NCBI GenBank assembly: GCA_023313575.1
Contig: JAJTTP010000015.1
Coordinates: forward strand, 558,001-622,000
Direction: 5' to 3'
Origin: Eutypella sp. D-1
Lineage: Eukaryota > Ascomycota > Sordariomycetes > Xylariales > Diatrypaceae
Length of the DNA: 64,000 nt
Each line of letters starts with the position of its first letter. Position 1 is the first letter of the stretch. Both the position numbers and the translations under genes were made by a program. Below the pieces are notes generated by a model, which was not told the DNA's origin, ran no database searches, and was given only the letters and a program-made list of their open reading frames with translations. Of the stretch, positions 1 through 12,169 are shown in pieces.

Positions 1-426
1 GACCCCATATACGCCAATCAGAAGGTCTGGGGTGTCAACCTCGGGTGCAATGACCCGGACGCGAGCGAGAACACGGATGACGACATCATTAGTCGGCTCA
101 GTCGCATGGGAAAGGAGGACGTCGCCGAGGCAGTGGCGTACTATGATGAGATGGTCGACAAGTACCACCAACAGAAGGCTGAGAAGATGTCCGGTGAACT
201 CTGCCCCGTCTGCGACACTCCGCTCTACACGGATCCAGGCATGCACGAGCTCTCATTGTGGCTGCATAGCCTCCGCTACGAGGATGCCGGCGGGAGCTGG
301 AGTTATGTCAGCCCTCTGCCCAGTTGGGCCCTGCCACCAACGGGTATGTCAGGCCCTACCAAGGTCGGCGGCATGGAGGAGCTCGTCGAAGCTGTCAAGG
401 AGGACAACCCGGAGATTGCGTCGTGA
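1..426 (+). CDS. RluA-family pseudouridine synthase (Pus9/Rib2-like), 3' end only
   Basis: The frame is open from base 1 and stops at 424-426, so only the last 141 residues are present and the 5' part lies outside the window. The readable text includes the ELCPVCDTPLYTDPG segment followed by LSLWLHSLRYE and a WSYVSPLPSWALP tail. This CxxC-containing C-terminal signature is the one I associate with fungal cytoplasmic/mitochondrial tRNA pseudouridine synthases of the Pus8/Pus9 group, which make pseudouridine at tRNA position 32. The related Rib2 carries an extra deaminase domain after this region; the stop here, soon after the signature, argues for a Pus9-type protein without it. The catalytic Asp region is not in the window, so activity cannot be judged. 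Family assignment is by recognition of the C-terminal motif, not by a search. Confidence 0.75.
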   Translation, partial: DPIYANQKVWGVNLGCNDPDASENTDDDIISRLSRMGKEDVAEAVAYYDEMVDKYHQQKAEKMSGELCPVCDTPLYTDPGMHELSLWLHSLRYEDAGGSWSYVSPLPSWALPPTGMSGPTKVGGMEELVEAVKEDNPEIAS

Positions 427-2727
427 CTGGGTTCGATAACATCAAGAACACCGCTAGAGCGTCCGCGCCCGGCCGGAAACCAGAGCGCAGTTTTAGGCGA
501 CGTGTACACATGGGACTTGCGCATTTTATCTTCGATAGTAAACGTCATCACCAGAGTGAAATGAGCAATCTCTATGATAAGTCTAAGTCCCCTGCATGCT
601 AAAACTGTCTATCTGCATCATCGTTGAGTTTATTTAGCCAAGTGTGCGCTCATATTTTGAGCTGATAAACACCAATAGACGTCGCTCTCGACCTTCTGTC
701 CTCAATCGTATGATCTATGTCGTCAAGCCAGCATATTCGCGCAGTCCAGAAGACCGGTGATCACAGGACAAAAAGGTGTAATTATATCCCCTAATTCGGA
801 TGGCGAAACTCAGCTCTTCGATGTGTGTCCCAAGATAAGGTAATTAGAGGGGCATATGACGTTCACCCATCGATCATGCGATGCGGCTATATTTTGAACA
901 TCGGGGGCGTGATCTAAATGATACAAGGTTGATGCCATAATGTCTGATGGATTCCAATCACCGGACCCGGCCACCCGTGGCCCGGAGGTAATCAACGCAC
1001 CCCACATTATCAATTATGAGCCTCAAAATCTTCCCTCCGCATCTTCCGCATACTTCTAACTTGCGCCGATTCCTAACCATGCCGAAAATTTTCGGGATCT
1101 CCGAAACTCACTCATTTTGTGATTCTATATTTATTCTAGACCGATGTAAATGGAAAAGGTTTAACCTTAAAAAAAAGATAGGGGTCGGTCTCTCCGCATC
1201 ATATCAAAGGTCGTCGCGATAAGACCCTGAATTAACTTTGACTTAAACCTTGTAGCCCGGGGGTTTTCAATGGAGTATTCTTACATTGAGTTTGATGTTT
1301 CGCGTCTATTACCTATCTATTCCTAACTACGCGTGGTCACGCCCATCGTTGCCTCGGTTATTTTGGCTCTCATGTGATGGAAGCCTGGGTTCTCGCTTCG
1401 GCTGGACTTTATATGTCAACGAGACGTAACCCAGACAACGGAACTCCTATTAATAGCAGGCGAAGACATCAACGCGCGTTCATTGTCAGGGAGGGAAATC
1501 GACTTTCCTCCAGAAACTGAACAGGTGGATAGTCACGCGAAGCGTCGCATTCGCTGCACCTATAAAAATTAGCTTGCCCTTTAGCGAGCCATTCGCTAAT
1601 AATACACTCAATGCGATCTTTAGCTAGGCTGCTCATGCCGAGGTTAGGTATAAACTGTGAGCCTGAACTTTCACAAGTATAGATAGAGTTTGAATGTCTA
1701 TATTAGAAATTCGATTCAGATTTTGATGGCGATCCATCTTTAGAACATCGATATTGTCTTGAGTAGGATCTCAAACACCATACACTACATGTCTAGACTA
1801 ACACTCAAGGCTACCTACGATTTGGTTAGTTGTTTTCATGATCTGTTGAGAATAGACGGATCATGCCGCTGCTCGTCGCCCCCAAGTACCACGGACCACA
1901 AATTAAATCTGCTCACTATCAAAATAGCCACCCTGTTACTTTGTGCCCGGCCCTATCTAGATGGAGCCTCCTAAATCGTAGCGCCGAAGTCTATTTAGCG
2001 ACTAGAGCCTGATTGAAATCCACGCCAGCCCTGCCAGTGTATCCCAAGCCGTCGAACAGGTACCTACCCGGGTAGTTCCCCAGTAGTTGTTTTAGTCGAG
2101 CGAACCAAGAATGAGAGGGCATCTGGGGTACCTCCAGCGGCTTAGTGGGTACACGTAAACCGCGCATGCGTGGTGTATGTGAATGCCTAGGGGGAATGGC
2201 CGTGGCCGTGGCCTGTAGGGCTTCCTCCCCTCCCCCTCCTGCATTGAAACGTTGCCGATCAATGGGTCTTTATCGGTATGATATCAGAAGTCGAAGAGAT
2301 TTCTTCGAACATGCGTGGCAGCGCAGATGGATGGAACCCAGTATAGACCACCGCGCCGTTCACCAGACAATCTCGTCTTTTCCCCTCAACGATCAGCGAT
2401 ACAGCGAGATCTCAAATAGATCGTCCATCGAGGAGAGTTAGCGGCACTTTGTTTAGATAGTGAACCCCAAGCGGCCTGTGTGCGCACCTCTGTTGGTCCC
2501 CCCAGAGCGGACAGAGGGCGGACAAGGGGAGCCCCCTGATCCCTTTTCTTCTGGACCAAAGTGGATATACATTCCCAGACGTCTCATTGGCGGAGGGTCT
2601 CATGTGTAGCCGTGCGCTAGTCCGTCGGCCAGTCTATACGCAATTGTCGTCCTAAGTGCATATATAGCGTCGCTTGGGACGCCGTTGAACGCGGCTCTCG
2701 ACCCTGGTCTCTCCATCCCCAATTTCC
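427..2727. other. Intergenic region without a supported gene
   Basis: About 2.3 kb between the pseudouridine synthase gene and the bZIP leader. Only short frames with no protein-like composition occur. A TATATA stretch near 2657-2664 lies some 155 bp upstream of the bZIP start codon and could serve that gene. No tRNA, repeat array or transposon end was recognised. Confidence 0.6.
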
Positions 2728-2816
2728 ATGTCACCACCGGCCTGACAAAAATTGGTCATCCCATCCCACGCCGTATGCCCTTCTACACCAGCATCCACAG
2801 TCCAGCGTACTGCTAG
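2728..2816 (+). promoter_or_regulatory. Two short upstream ORFs in the bZIP leader
   Basis: The first uORF is 2728-2745 (five codons plus stop). The second is 2775-2816 (thirteen codons plus stop). The second stops two bases before the main ATG at 2819. Upstream ORFs in leaders of fungal bZIP genes are a known translational control device (GCN4/cpc-1 type), but whether these lie in the transcript depends on the unmapped transcription start. The coordinates are read directly; the regulatory role is inference. Confidence 0.45.
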
Positions 2817-2818
2817 GC

Positions 2819-3807
2819 ATGGGCTCTCACTCTCAATATCAATCACAGACCAGCTCTTCACCGTCCAACTACTCAGACTCAGAAACCGCAACCAACATGA
2901 CCAGAGGCACAACAGACTCAAACAAACCCAACAAGCGTAAGGGTAGGTAATCCTCGTCGTTGTCGCAAAGGGCCTAGCAGTCCCACTGCGTATAGATGTG
3001 CACCGCGTATTAACCAAGGATGGTTTCAGGCACCAGGAGCGTATCAACTCTCACCCCGTCGCAGCTTGCCCGGAAACGCGCCAACGACCGGGAAGCCCAG
3101 CGGGCTATCCGCGCGCGCACAAAGGAGCACATCGAGAGCCTCGAGAGGCAAGTCGAAGAACTTCGGAGCCAGCAGGGACACGACAGGTTCGTGCAAGACT
3201 TGCTGCGGAGGAACAAATCTTTGGAAGATGAACTTCGGCGACTGAGGGAGAGCCTCGGGTTACCCGCCAACGGCGGAAGCGCCGGCAGTATATACACATC
3301 CTCGTCGTCGGGGTATTCCGGTGCCTCCCTTCGTACTCCGCCTTTCTGTCCGGCTATGCCGGAGTATCAAGTCGTGCAAGACGGTCACGGCCAGTATAAT
3401 CACATGCCCGAGTCCGGCGAGAACTGGCCACAGACCAGCATGCCAGGTTCTGTTTCTACCGTCTCCAGTCCGTCCTCCAGGAATGAGGAGTACGGGACCA
3501 ACAACTATCTCTCGAACGGCATGCAATCGGGAGTACTTGAACGGGTTAGCAGCATGACTCCCGGCGTCAACTCTGCCATGAGCTCGCCCGGAATGGGCAT
3601 CAAGGGTGGCTTTGAGGATATCAAGTCTGGTACGTCTATCCCCCCTCTTTCTACTTGCCAATATATCGCGTCGCAGCTGATACTAATACTTTACTAGAAT
3701 ATGGAATGCCCCCAGTCAGTGTTGTGCCGCTAACCTCGACGTTCCATGCCCAACAACCTTGGAATGTCTACCCCATGTATTACCCGGGGTCTCCGGCTAC
3801 CTTGTAG
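2819..3807 (+). CDS. bZIP transcription factor (three exons)
   Basis: Nuclear DNA-binding regulator. Exons are 2819-2942, 3030-3629 and 3698-3807, giving 277 residues. Both introns (87 and 68 nt) have GTAGGT or GTACGT donors and CAG/TAG acceptors, and phases match. Splicing exon 1 to exon 2 yields a continuous KRKGTRSVSTLTPSQLARKR stretch, which supports this start over the internal ATG at 3020. The basic region (about residues 55-76) is followed by a leucine-zipper coiled coil (about 79-120) with LERQVEEL and LEDELRRLRESL heptads. The rest is Ser/Gly/Pro-rich and disordered, ending in an aromatic tail WNVYPMYYPGSPATL. In the basic region the usual invariant Asn position reads Asp (NDREAQRAIR). 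Target genes are unknown. The sequence between its stop and about 4500 probably holds the 3' UTR. Confidence 0.88.
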
Positions 3808-6002
3808 CATGAACTCACTGTACATATCACACACCACAACATTATACATTGTCACTCCGAGGGTCGAACTGTGGATTGGGCAACTCCATGCCCACAAATT
3901 ACATACTCGACTTACTCCATCACTGAAGATGGACCGGAAGTCTATCTTCTATCACATTCACCAAACGGCACAGCTGAATCGCTGATGCGCATCACATACA
4001 TCACTACCACATACAATTTCGAATTACAGGCGTTTATTTCGGGCAATGGGAAAACGGTAGACATCGACCGCAAGGCATGGCTCCCAGGCTATCTTCATTC
4101 GGCGTTGGTTGCCTTGGCAGGCTTGGTTTATCGAGGATTTCAAGGTATCAGGAGTTATACGTGGCCACGGAAAGAGAAAATGAGAACAGAATCAGGGGAC
4201 ATGGGAAAGGAAAGGCTAGTCAAGGATGGGATGGGGATGGAACGGAAAGGCACCAGGGAAGCTAACAGCAACAGCTCACAACAACGGTCGGACATCAATG
4301 ATACCCTGGGAAATCATCACACGGAGTTCGTCCACTACATAGGACGGTTTGGAATTTGCTATTCACTTCTTTCGGACACTGATATCTAGGAACAGGAAGA
4401 AGAGGCATGGGATCACGATTCACATGAGAAAGGCCTAACCACAAGAAGGTCTCGTACTATGTTTATATACTTCGCTTTTTATAAAAGCTGTCTTCATGAA
4501 AAAAAAACTCAGACAATTATCACTCATCTTGCCGTCATCCTCTCGTAAATCACCAATGCACTGACACTAAACGCTCAAAACACTTCAGTTGAAATGTTTG
4601 ATATATGAACTAGACCCATCCGAATTTTTCGCCAGCCACCTGCCGTCAATCGTACCATGTATTATTTCCTTAATATTTCCCAGAGAGCTGGCTGGCCTTG
4701 AGAGGGCAATGCCTCGTACCCGAAAGCTGCATTCGGCTGAACGAGCTACTGGCGGGCTACCTACACACTTACCGATAGTCTACTAGGCTTCGCGGCCGCC
4801 TAGAGGTAGTGCCTAACGCCTAATAAGTCCACTGACCTAATTCCTAACTCACTACAGGAGAGTGTCTGAGCATACATACTATGTGTTGTAAATGCTGTGA
4901 TTGGGCAAATTTACGATACATAGCGCAGGCATTAGTTCCCACCTTGGGAAAACTGTGGCATGCTATGTTTAGCGACTTAAGGGGTTCGTCCATTGACGGC
5001 CGCGCATTTGATTACTTAGGAGGGTAAAGGTTCTGGGCGTTTACTGTGAACACGCAAGGCATTCGTGGCGATGGCGATATAATCGACTTCGCAAGCCACC
5101 TTAAACCCTCTTTATACAATTGAGGAGGCACTCTATACCTATTCAGATGATGATTCCGCGTGCCAAGACTATACGAGTTCAGCTAACCGGAAGCCTGGGG
5201 ATGGTGGTATCGGACGTTCGTCTCCCGTTTGTCTCGCGATCTGGGGGAGTCGCCAATACATGGCACGATCGAAACGAATATGTCTTTTCTTGCCGTCGGA
5301 AATTCCCCCACAGTATAGAGTTCGGGACAGATATGAATATTTCAAACAGATGGGGTGGCAGAAAACATCCAGGACCCCAAACTAGGTAGAATGGATCAAA
5401 CTTTGGTCGGGTCCTGGTTATTCCGGGCCAAGTGCGAGCTCCCTAAGTTATGGTACTTGGGTAGGTGGGTATAGGTACCCTTAAGATGGTGTCTTATGCC
5501 GCGGACTAACGGGATAGTCCATGATACTAGCTCGACAGCACTAGTCTGGTCACGATGCCGGCTTCCGGGTTGACAGCGATGACACTAAAGAATCACTCCA
5601 CCCCAAGTCTAATAACAGGAACATTGTGTATACTAACTATATCATGGGGAGCGGAAGGGTGTCTCCAAATGCAACTCTTGGCCCGTCAAATAGATCTAAG
5701 ATAGATATGGTCTCCACTGCGGTTGATGATACCGGAAGCTTGGTATAGTCCACTCAAGGGTAGTTAGCACTTGCTCTCTTATCTACCGTGGTTGGTTGTT
5801 GTTGAGTTCTGCAATGAGAATCCATTTTCACGTGTCAGGCCGACCCCTGTTGATCACTGCATAACATCTTGTACTCCAGCTGCACTCTCGGACTACCTCT
5901 ATCAAGACCGGGTTTACCAACCCAAAGGCCAAGAGGCGATTGGGAATCAGCCCAGCGACCTGTTTTCAGGAACTAGAGCTGGGCTATGGTATAGTTGACC
6001 TA

Positions 6003-6074
6003 CCTAGGCAACTGGGTGACAATGAAAATGGTCCTTGCGTACTGGCCCATTTTCATTGCCAACCACTTGCTAGG
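6003..6074. repeat. Imperfect inverted repeat (hairpin)
   Basis: The left arm 6003-6031 and the reverse complement of 6047-6074 share both ends. The inner 12 bases (CAATGAAAATGG) are perfectly complementary and the outer CCTAG matches, with a few mismatches and one gap between. The loop is about 15 bases. It could be a remnant of a small palindromic element or a chance hairpin; no flanking target duplication is seen. Confidence 0.6.
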
Positions 6075-9000
6075 GAACTGAAAGTTCGCTAGAATAAGGC
6101 TCGGGAGAGACGCCTGTTGTATTAGGTTTAAGGATTACTTAGCATGAACTATGCATAGTTCGCTCGGTCTTTTTAGGTCCTGAAAACTCACTTCTTAAAA
6201 GTATAGTTAGAGGGTTAACCGGAAGCCCTCTCACTAATGTCGCGATTTTAAAGCATCTCTTATGGGAGCACTTGCAAAGGTATGTGTAGCCAGATGTAAC
6301 GAAATAGTACAATTAATACCGACTCCACAAGCAGCGCGCGCTCGCTGTGGTTGCCCCAGAATCCAGTGATCTTGGCACGCTATATTAGCCGCTCGCATCC
6401 GTAGCCGTGTCTCGATAAAGAAGCGCCCATCATAGCGTTGCTGCCAGTTGCTCTCGGGACCGAAAGTCTCTTCACAGAACACAAGACCTAACTTATATGC
6501 TCTACCCACCAGCCAGCTCCGATGCAAGGGTTCCGTTTTCCCGGGGAAATCATGATAGCATTATTATACTTGTTTCCCTTCAACTGAAAGAAGTATACTG
6601 ACAAACTGAGCAAGGTGTGACCCCCAAGACTGGGTTTGAAAATTCTTGCTTGAAAGCTACCGCCCTAACCTGCGATATCAGAGGCTTATGATATGATCAA
6701 ATAAAGAGGTTATACCGAGCACTAAAGTGTTAAGAATGAGCCTAGTAATATAGAAGCTAGTAGACATAATAGACAAATTCTTCTATTAGACGATTACTCA
6801 TAATTTTGCATGGCTATATCTCTGACGGCCTTCGACGACATGCCTATAGGTTGTACATTAGTTGAGGACGCATAGACTAGTACTCCTTTCTTCATGTGAC
6901 AAGACCATAGCCCGAAGAAGGGATATAGGGAGACCCAAAACCTTAATTGATATCGAATTTATACTCAGTGTTCTGAAGGCTAGTGAATCCTCATACCTAA
7001 GCGCCAATATTGTGGGCATTATTAATCAAGATATTAAAAGAAACCTAAGGTTTGCTCATCTAAACCTTGAGTGACTGGGATCGAGTAAGCGAGATGTGAT
7101 AATACTGCGAAATTATTTCGAAATTCACAGACTACCTTTAAAGCCCCTATTCACGCTATTATAGGAAGTCCAAACCATATTTATGGCACAGATCTCGGGG
7201 TTCGCATATATTCCAGAGTGCGTGAGGCATGTCCACGGGCCTGCCGCGACAACAAGGTTTGGTCTTGCCAAGGGCCGGATCGTCCCAACAAGTATTTAAG
7301 TTAAGGGTCGACCGATGCGCGGGACGCTTCTTCCCGGGTGAAAGGCACCTAGTGCCTGCATAGAGCATGTCATGAGTCGACAAGCCGCAACTTGGTATGG
7401 GTTAATTATAACAATAGGGACCGAAACATATGTGAGCAGGTTTCTAATACACGGCACTGCTCTTTTCGATAGAGAAGAGATAGAAGTACAATATCAATCG
7501 AAACAACTATTGCATAACTATCGACTCAAGACGTAAGATTTTATCAGGAGAGTTGGCTACTTTGATTGATATCGTTACATTTTCGATCGTTGGTGATGTT
7601 TCTCATGCAAGTGTTGCGGCTGCACTATACCGTTACACCATCGGGGCCAAAAGATTGGTGAATGGATTGCAATTGCAGCAATCATACTGGCGCTTACAGC
7701 CAGATTATTTATGTGACCCCTGGACATATAAGTGGAGAGCCTATGCGGGTGACCAATCCGTAACAGCAAGAATCCCCAAGGGTTTTTCTCTTCCCTTACG
7801 GGTGAAATACGTATGGCTTCCGAACCTCGTTATGCTTCATGCCACGGGTGTAATGAGCACACAGTCATTATGGTTAATTTTCAAGACTTTCAATACTGAT
7901 TACCAGATACCAATCTCAGCCCCAACGCCCCAACGGGAAGACGAGTGATCCCTGACATCCTAGCCCTGACTTCACTCTAGAGTTCATACATTGGTAACGG
8001 CTGTGCCTGGTATAGCATCCTACTCATCTATGGTTAGTAGTTATTCTGTTGGGAGCGGGTAACAAGTTCCACTGCTCTACGAGTAAGTTTAGCTAAGGCG
8101 GAGCATAATTAGGATATCGATTGCTATTACTAGGTCAAAGTTTAACTGATGGAATTTCATGAATCCCATGATGCAATATCACATCTTGGAAGCACGGGAA
8201 GATCGTAGTAACCGAAGAGCATCGATGGGTCTCATTAGACTGTTGGCCTTCGGGCTGCTAGTTAGATTAGAGTACAAATATAGGCTGTGTCCTATTTTCG
8301 AAGGCGGGCTTCTCCGGGACTGAGAGGGTCCATCACCAGCTCAAACTTGAATTAGATACATCAGTATAGTGCCATTCCACTACTACCAAAGTTGAATGGT
8401 GTGCATCGGGTCAATGTGGGTAACTATTGAAGTCTAGACTTAGATGCCAGTCAAAACGATCCAAGGCCTATTATTTTAGGCAGGTCTAGAACATACCCAC
8501 CTCTACACTTCTATGGAGGCTTTTATAACAACTATTATCAACGTTGGTCAATACGGGGAATCAATTTTCACGCAAAGCAATAACGAGAACAGCAACACTG
8601 AACTTTCTCGCATGTAAATGGGTCAAACCAACGTGGAATCTCCCGTGCTTCATTGAGTTTGAGGTCAATAGACGAGTTGTCAAGAGAGAGGTAACATTGC
8701 AAATTTTTCCTACCCCTAAATGCAAGCAGAAATAAAGTTTAACCAACTGGGCACAACCATTTCACCGGAGTTAATCATCCCAGCCTTTGCATATCTTTTG
8801 CATATGATAAACACTAACTTATCACGTCTCTCATAATAACGTGGCTAGCAGAGTTTTCAAGACCGGGCAAGGGATACCCTAATCACGTATCTCATAGAGT
8901 TCTAGAGCTGCATTTCTTCTTATACAGTAAAACTCAAACCACGGTTACGAAGGTCTTACTTTAAGACATTTGAACAGTTCCGAAAGCAGTTTGGAGTAGT

Positions 9001-10307
9001 TGTTTATATGCCAGGTACCGCTTTTCTTGAACGTCCTTTTCTTCGCCACAATATGGGACGAATCTTTATTAAGTGGAGGTAAAACTTTGCCTCAGGAATC
9101 AGCACACCCAGGGCACACTGGTGAAGGACAGATTGCCGGCGAGATGACCCTTTAATACTGTTTCCAACTTGATATGTAAGGTTTTGGAGTTCTTGGAATT
9201 ACCCTATCCACATTCTTGGGCTTTATTGTCTGTCATCAGGTTGGAAAGCCTACATCATCTTATTTTTATAAGACTCCTAGAGGCAAGAGCAGGATAGTGG
9301 TATGAATCTATTATTCAGAGCCAATGTATTTTAAACATGTTATGAATACTATTGGTGTATTCAATAATTTTCCGCGCAATACAGGTGAATTTATATCAAC
9401 ACTCTTTTTCAGGTTATTAGTTGAATACAAGACGGTTGGAAACTCCTAGATACACGCGGCCTGGAACATCGCTACGTCTCAAGATAATCATCTGGAGAAC
9501 TATCGGCTGAACATGATGCTACGTCCTCTAACACTTTGGCGACTGATAACAATGGAATATTACTTCCCAGATTTCCCGTCAAGCAAAATGTATGTTTTAC
9601 CCAGATGAAACACACTTGTCTCTCGGATGGACACTTTTTGTCATTGATTCAATCTACTATCATAAAGCTCCGAAACCTATTCATTTCAAAATGGCTTGGT
9701 CTTAAACCTTCCCTTCTACTGTTCCCATTGTTTCTATCAACAGCCTGAGCCTTTTCTTCTCAACGACTATCTATAAAGAGATAAAGGGATTTTCTTGTTT
9801 ATTCGGGCAGATTGGGGCTCATTAGATTGAAGATGGGACTGGGCTTGATGTGCTCAACAGCGAACGCCAGCACCAAGCAGCCAGTCGTCTACTTCCGGGC
9901 TTGTTTGTCCGAAGATGTAGTTATGCATTCTAAGGCCGAGGCCTTAGGTATAATGCGGGCTTGACCTCTGGGAGACAGAGTTCACTGTGCTTTTTCAGAA
10001 ACATAGTTACAGTTGCACGCGTATCGCTATCGTGCGTGAAGCCTTTTCCTGATGCAGCGTACCCAAACCTAGCACTCCATCCTAGATGCATTATCTCTGT
10101 GTATGTAGGTTTGGCGAACTCGTTGAATCAGATAAGACACTCGCCTGTAGTCATCGCAGGGACAGAGGAAACGGGGTCATATCGTTATGGTTAGAGAACG
10201 TCTCTCTAGCTAGACGAAATGCCCGGCTCGTAATATATGTCTACTCCCCAGATTCTCTTTTACAGAACTACAAGATGAGAACGTCGTAAATACGTGCCTC
10301 AGTTAGA

Positions 10308-10345
10308 GATTCTAAACTATTACCAGGATTCTAAACTATTACCAG
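10308..10345. repeat. Perfect 19-bp tandem duplication
   Basis: The unit GATTCTAAACTATTACCAG occurs twice head to tail (10308-10326 and 10327-10345) with no mismatch. It lies inside the gene desert and has no coding context. Exact identity suggests a recent slippage or repair event in otherwise unique sequence. Confidence 0.85.
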
Positions 10346-12169
10346 CGTTGCTACAATAAATAGTGGCTAATAACAAGGACCCATGACTTAGATTCAGCTT
10401 GACCTCAGGGGGTAACGTAAATAGGCCAGGGGAGTTGGACTTGTGGGAAGCTGTTCCCATTGAGACCAATCATCACCCATGCCAGCATGACAACGTCTAC
10501 TCTATTCAGGATGTAGTGATCTCTGTATACTTACTGAACTGCCCGATTATTGAGACCATCGATGAGACGCACTGGCCATTAACCCCAGCCTGTTACAGGC
10601 CGAGGTCATTATCTAGGAATGAGGATCTTGTGCATGGACGAGTGAAGTAATCATCCCTCCTCCTCTCTCAAAAGCTCGATCTCTATAGGATCATGGTGGG
10701 TGGTATTCTACATAATGATACTCTTTCCTGGCACCTCCACAGAACTAGGCTTAAACGCGGCCCGACAATCAGTTGAGAAGGGCGTAGGTGTGATTGCCGT
10801 CACTCTCGACATAAACCCTTTGCGATACAGGGTTCACTTCGTCTCGGCAATAAATAATTTTCCTCAAACTGTGATATTCGTGACGAACCTCGAGGGCTGA
10901 CTTGTGCCTAGAACATCCGTCGGTTGCCTGAGTAGTGGAGTCTTCACTGCGTCGATGTTGAGTCCAGCTTATCTGACAGATATCTAGAGGACTGCGGGTA
11001 CATGATCCACAACTGCAATCATTGGAAATTTAATAGATCCTAACTTCTGTTTAAGGGAGTAGGCCTGACCATCCTGTCCAGCAACTTTGCTCCGCCGTGA
11101 CGGGCGGAGTACTCAGAATGTGACTGCGACCGGCTACTACGATCGCCAAGAACCCGAGTGGGCCACGGGCCGACGGCATCGATGCGCAGGGTTCCGCTCC
11201 CGACCGGCCTCCAGTATAGCACCTCGTCACCGGAGACTCATTCAGCTTCTGTTACAGCCTTATGCGCTTCACTACGTACGACCCCTCCTAGTCGACCGTC
11301 TAGGTCCCGTCAGACTCGCTTCCGCGAGAGATGGATCTGTACACCGCGCCTTCACACCGTCTTTTCCACTACTATGTTTGCCTGGAGAGCGACTAGATCT
11401 TAACGCCGTAATCAAAGAGAGCACGCGCGATGCGTTCTGGGCATTGGAGGCGACTAGTGGCACACACCAACTTAGAACGCGGGTGAAAATTATGATTCAT
11501 CCCAATAGGATAGGCTTACAAATATTGACAGGGAATTGACGACACATACAGAACAGGAAATGTTTTTAACGAGATCGATAATGTAATATTCGAGTCCAAT
11601 CAGGTGATCGCAACTCAAAGTATTCATGACGCCAGAGATAACAGAGATGACCTTGACGGTGCGTAGATAGGAATAACAAGATGGGCGTCCAATTATCGAA
11701 TAACTCTTATGTAAACTTTTCATGCCTCCGTAGTACGGCGCCCTATAATTCGCTGACCGACTTCCGGGGTAGAAATTTCTACAATGTTATGCCAAGATTT
11801 TTTGTTCGGCGGTTTTCGACGGCGAACTCGCAACTCTTCCGGTTGCGGTGTAGAGTTTTCCCCCCAGTTCCCCCGTCCCTAGTCACAGCCAAGAATACCC
11901 CCAGAGTAGGCCCGCAAGCCCGCTAGGCCCATACAAATAGCGCCTCGCCTCCCACTAGAAAACTTAAAAAATGTTTCTCTTGTCTCACTCGACAATGTCT
12001 CACCCATAAGTTTCAAGAGTTAAGAGGGTTGAAGGCGGCTTGATGTAACTATTGAGATAACTAGTGTTGGTTTTGACAATTAAGTTTGAAGCTTGAGACT
12101 TCTTAGTTTCACAGACTTTCACTCATTTCTCTCCTACCATAGAAGAGGGTTGTGTCGCGTGTTACGCCC

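Larger units (their letters stand above)
3808..12169. other. Gene desert of about 8.4 kb
   Basis: No reading frame here has protein-like composition, a plausible start, or neighbours joinable by good splice sites. The longest frames (for example 7553-7948 and 11087-11539) look random and are broken in any related extension. Hand sampling of lines gives roughly 35-48% GC, against about 60% in the nearby MFS gene. This fits a decayed, once repetitive region, but no transposase, reverse transcriptase, LTR or target-site duplication was recognised. It contains one imperfect inverted repeat and one short tandem duplication, listed separately. Confidence 0.6.

Noticed and set aside
3871..4389. 172-codon plus-strand frame after the bZIP stop
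   Set aside because: Odd composition, no homology recognised, and it directly follows the bZIP stop where the 3' UTR is expected.
7553..7948. 131-codon frame in the gene desert
   Set aside because: Starts with a non-ATG codon, has random composition and cannot be extended by splicing.
11087..11539. 150-codon frame in a GC-richer patch of the desert
   Set aside because: Arg-rich random text from local GC content; competing frames of similar length on both strands.
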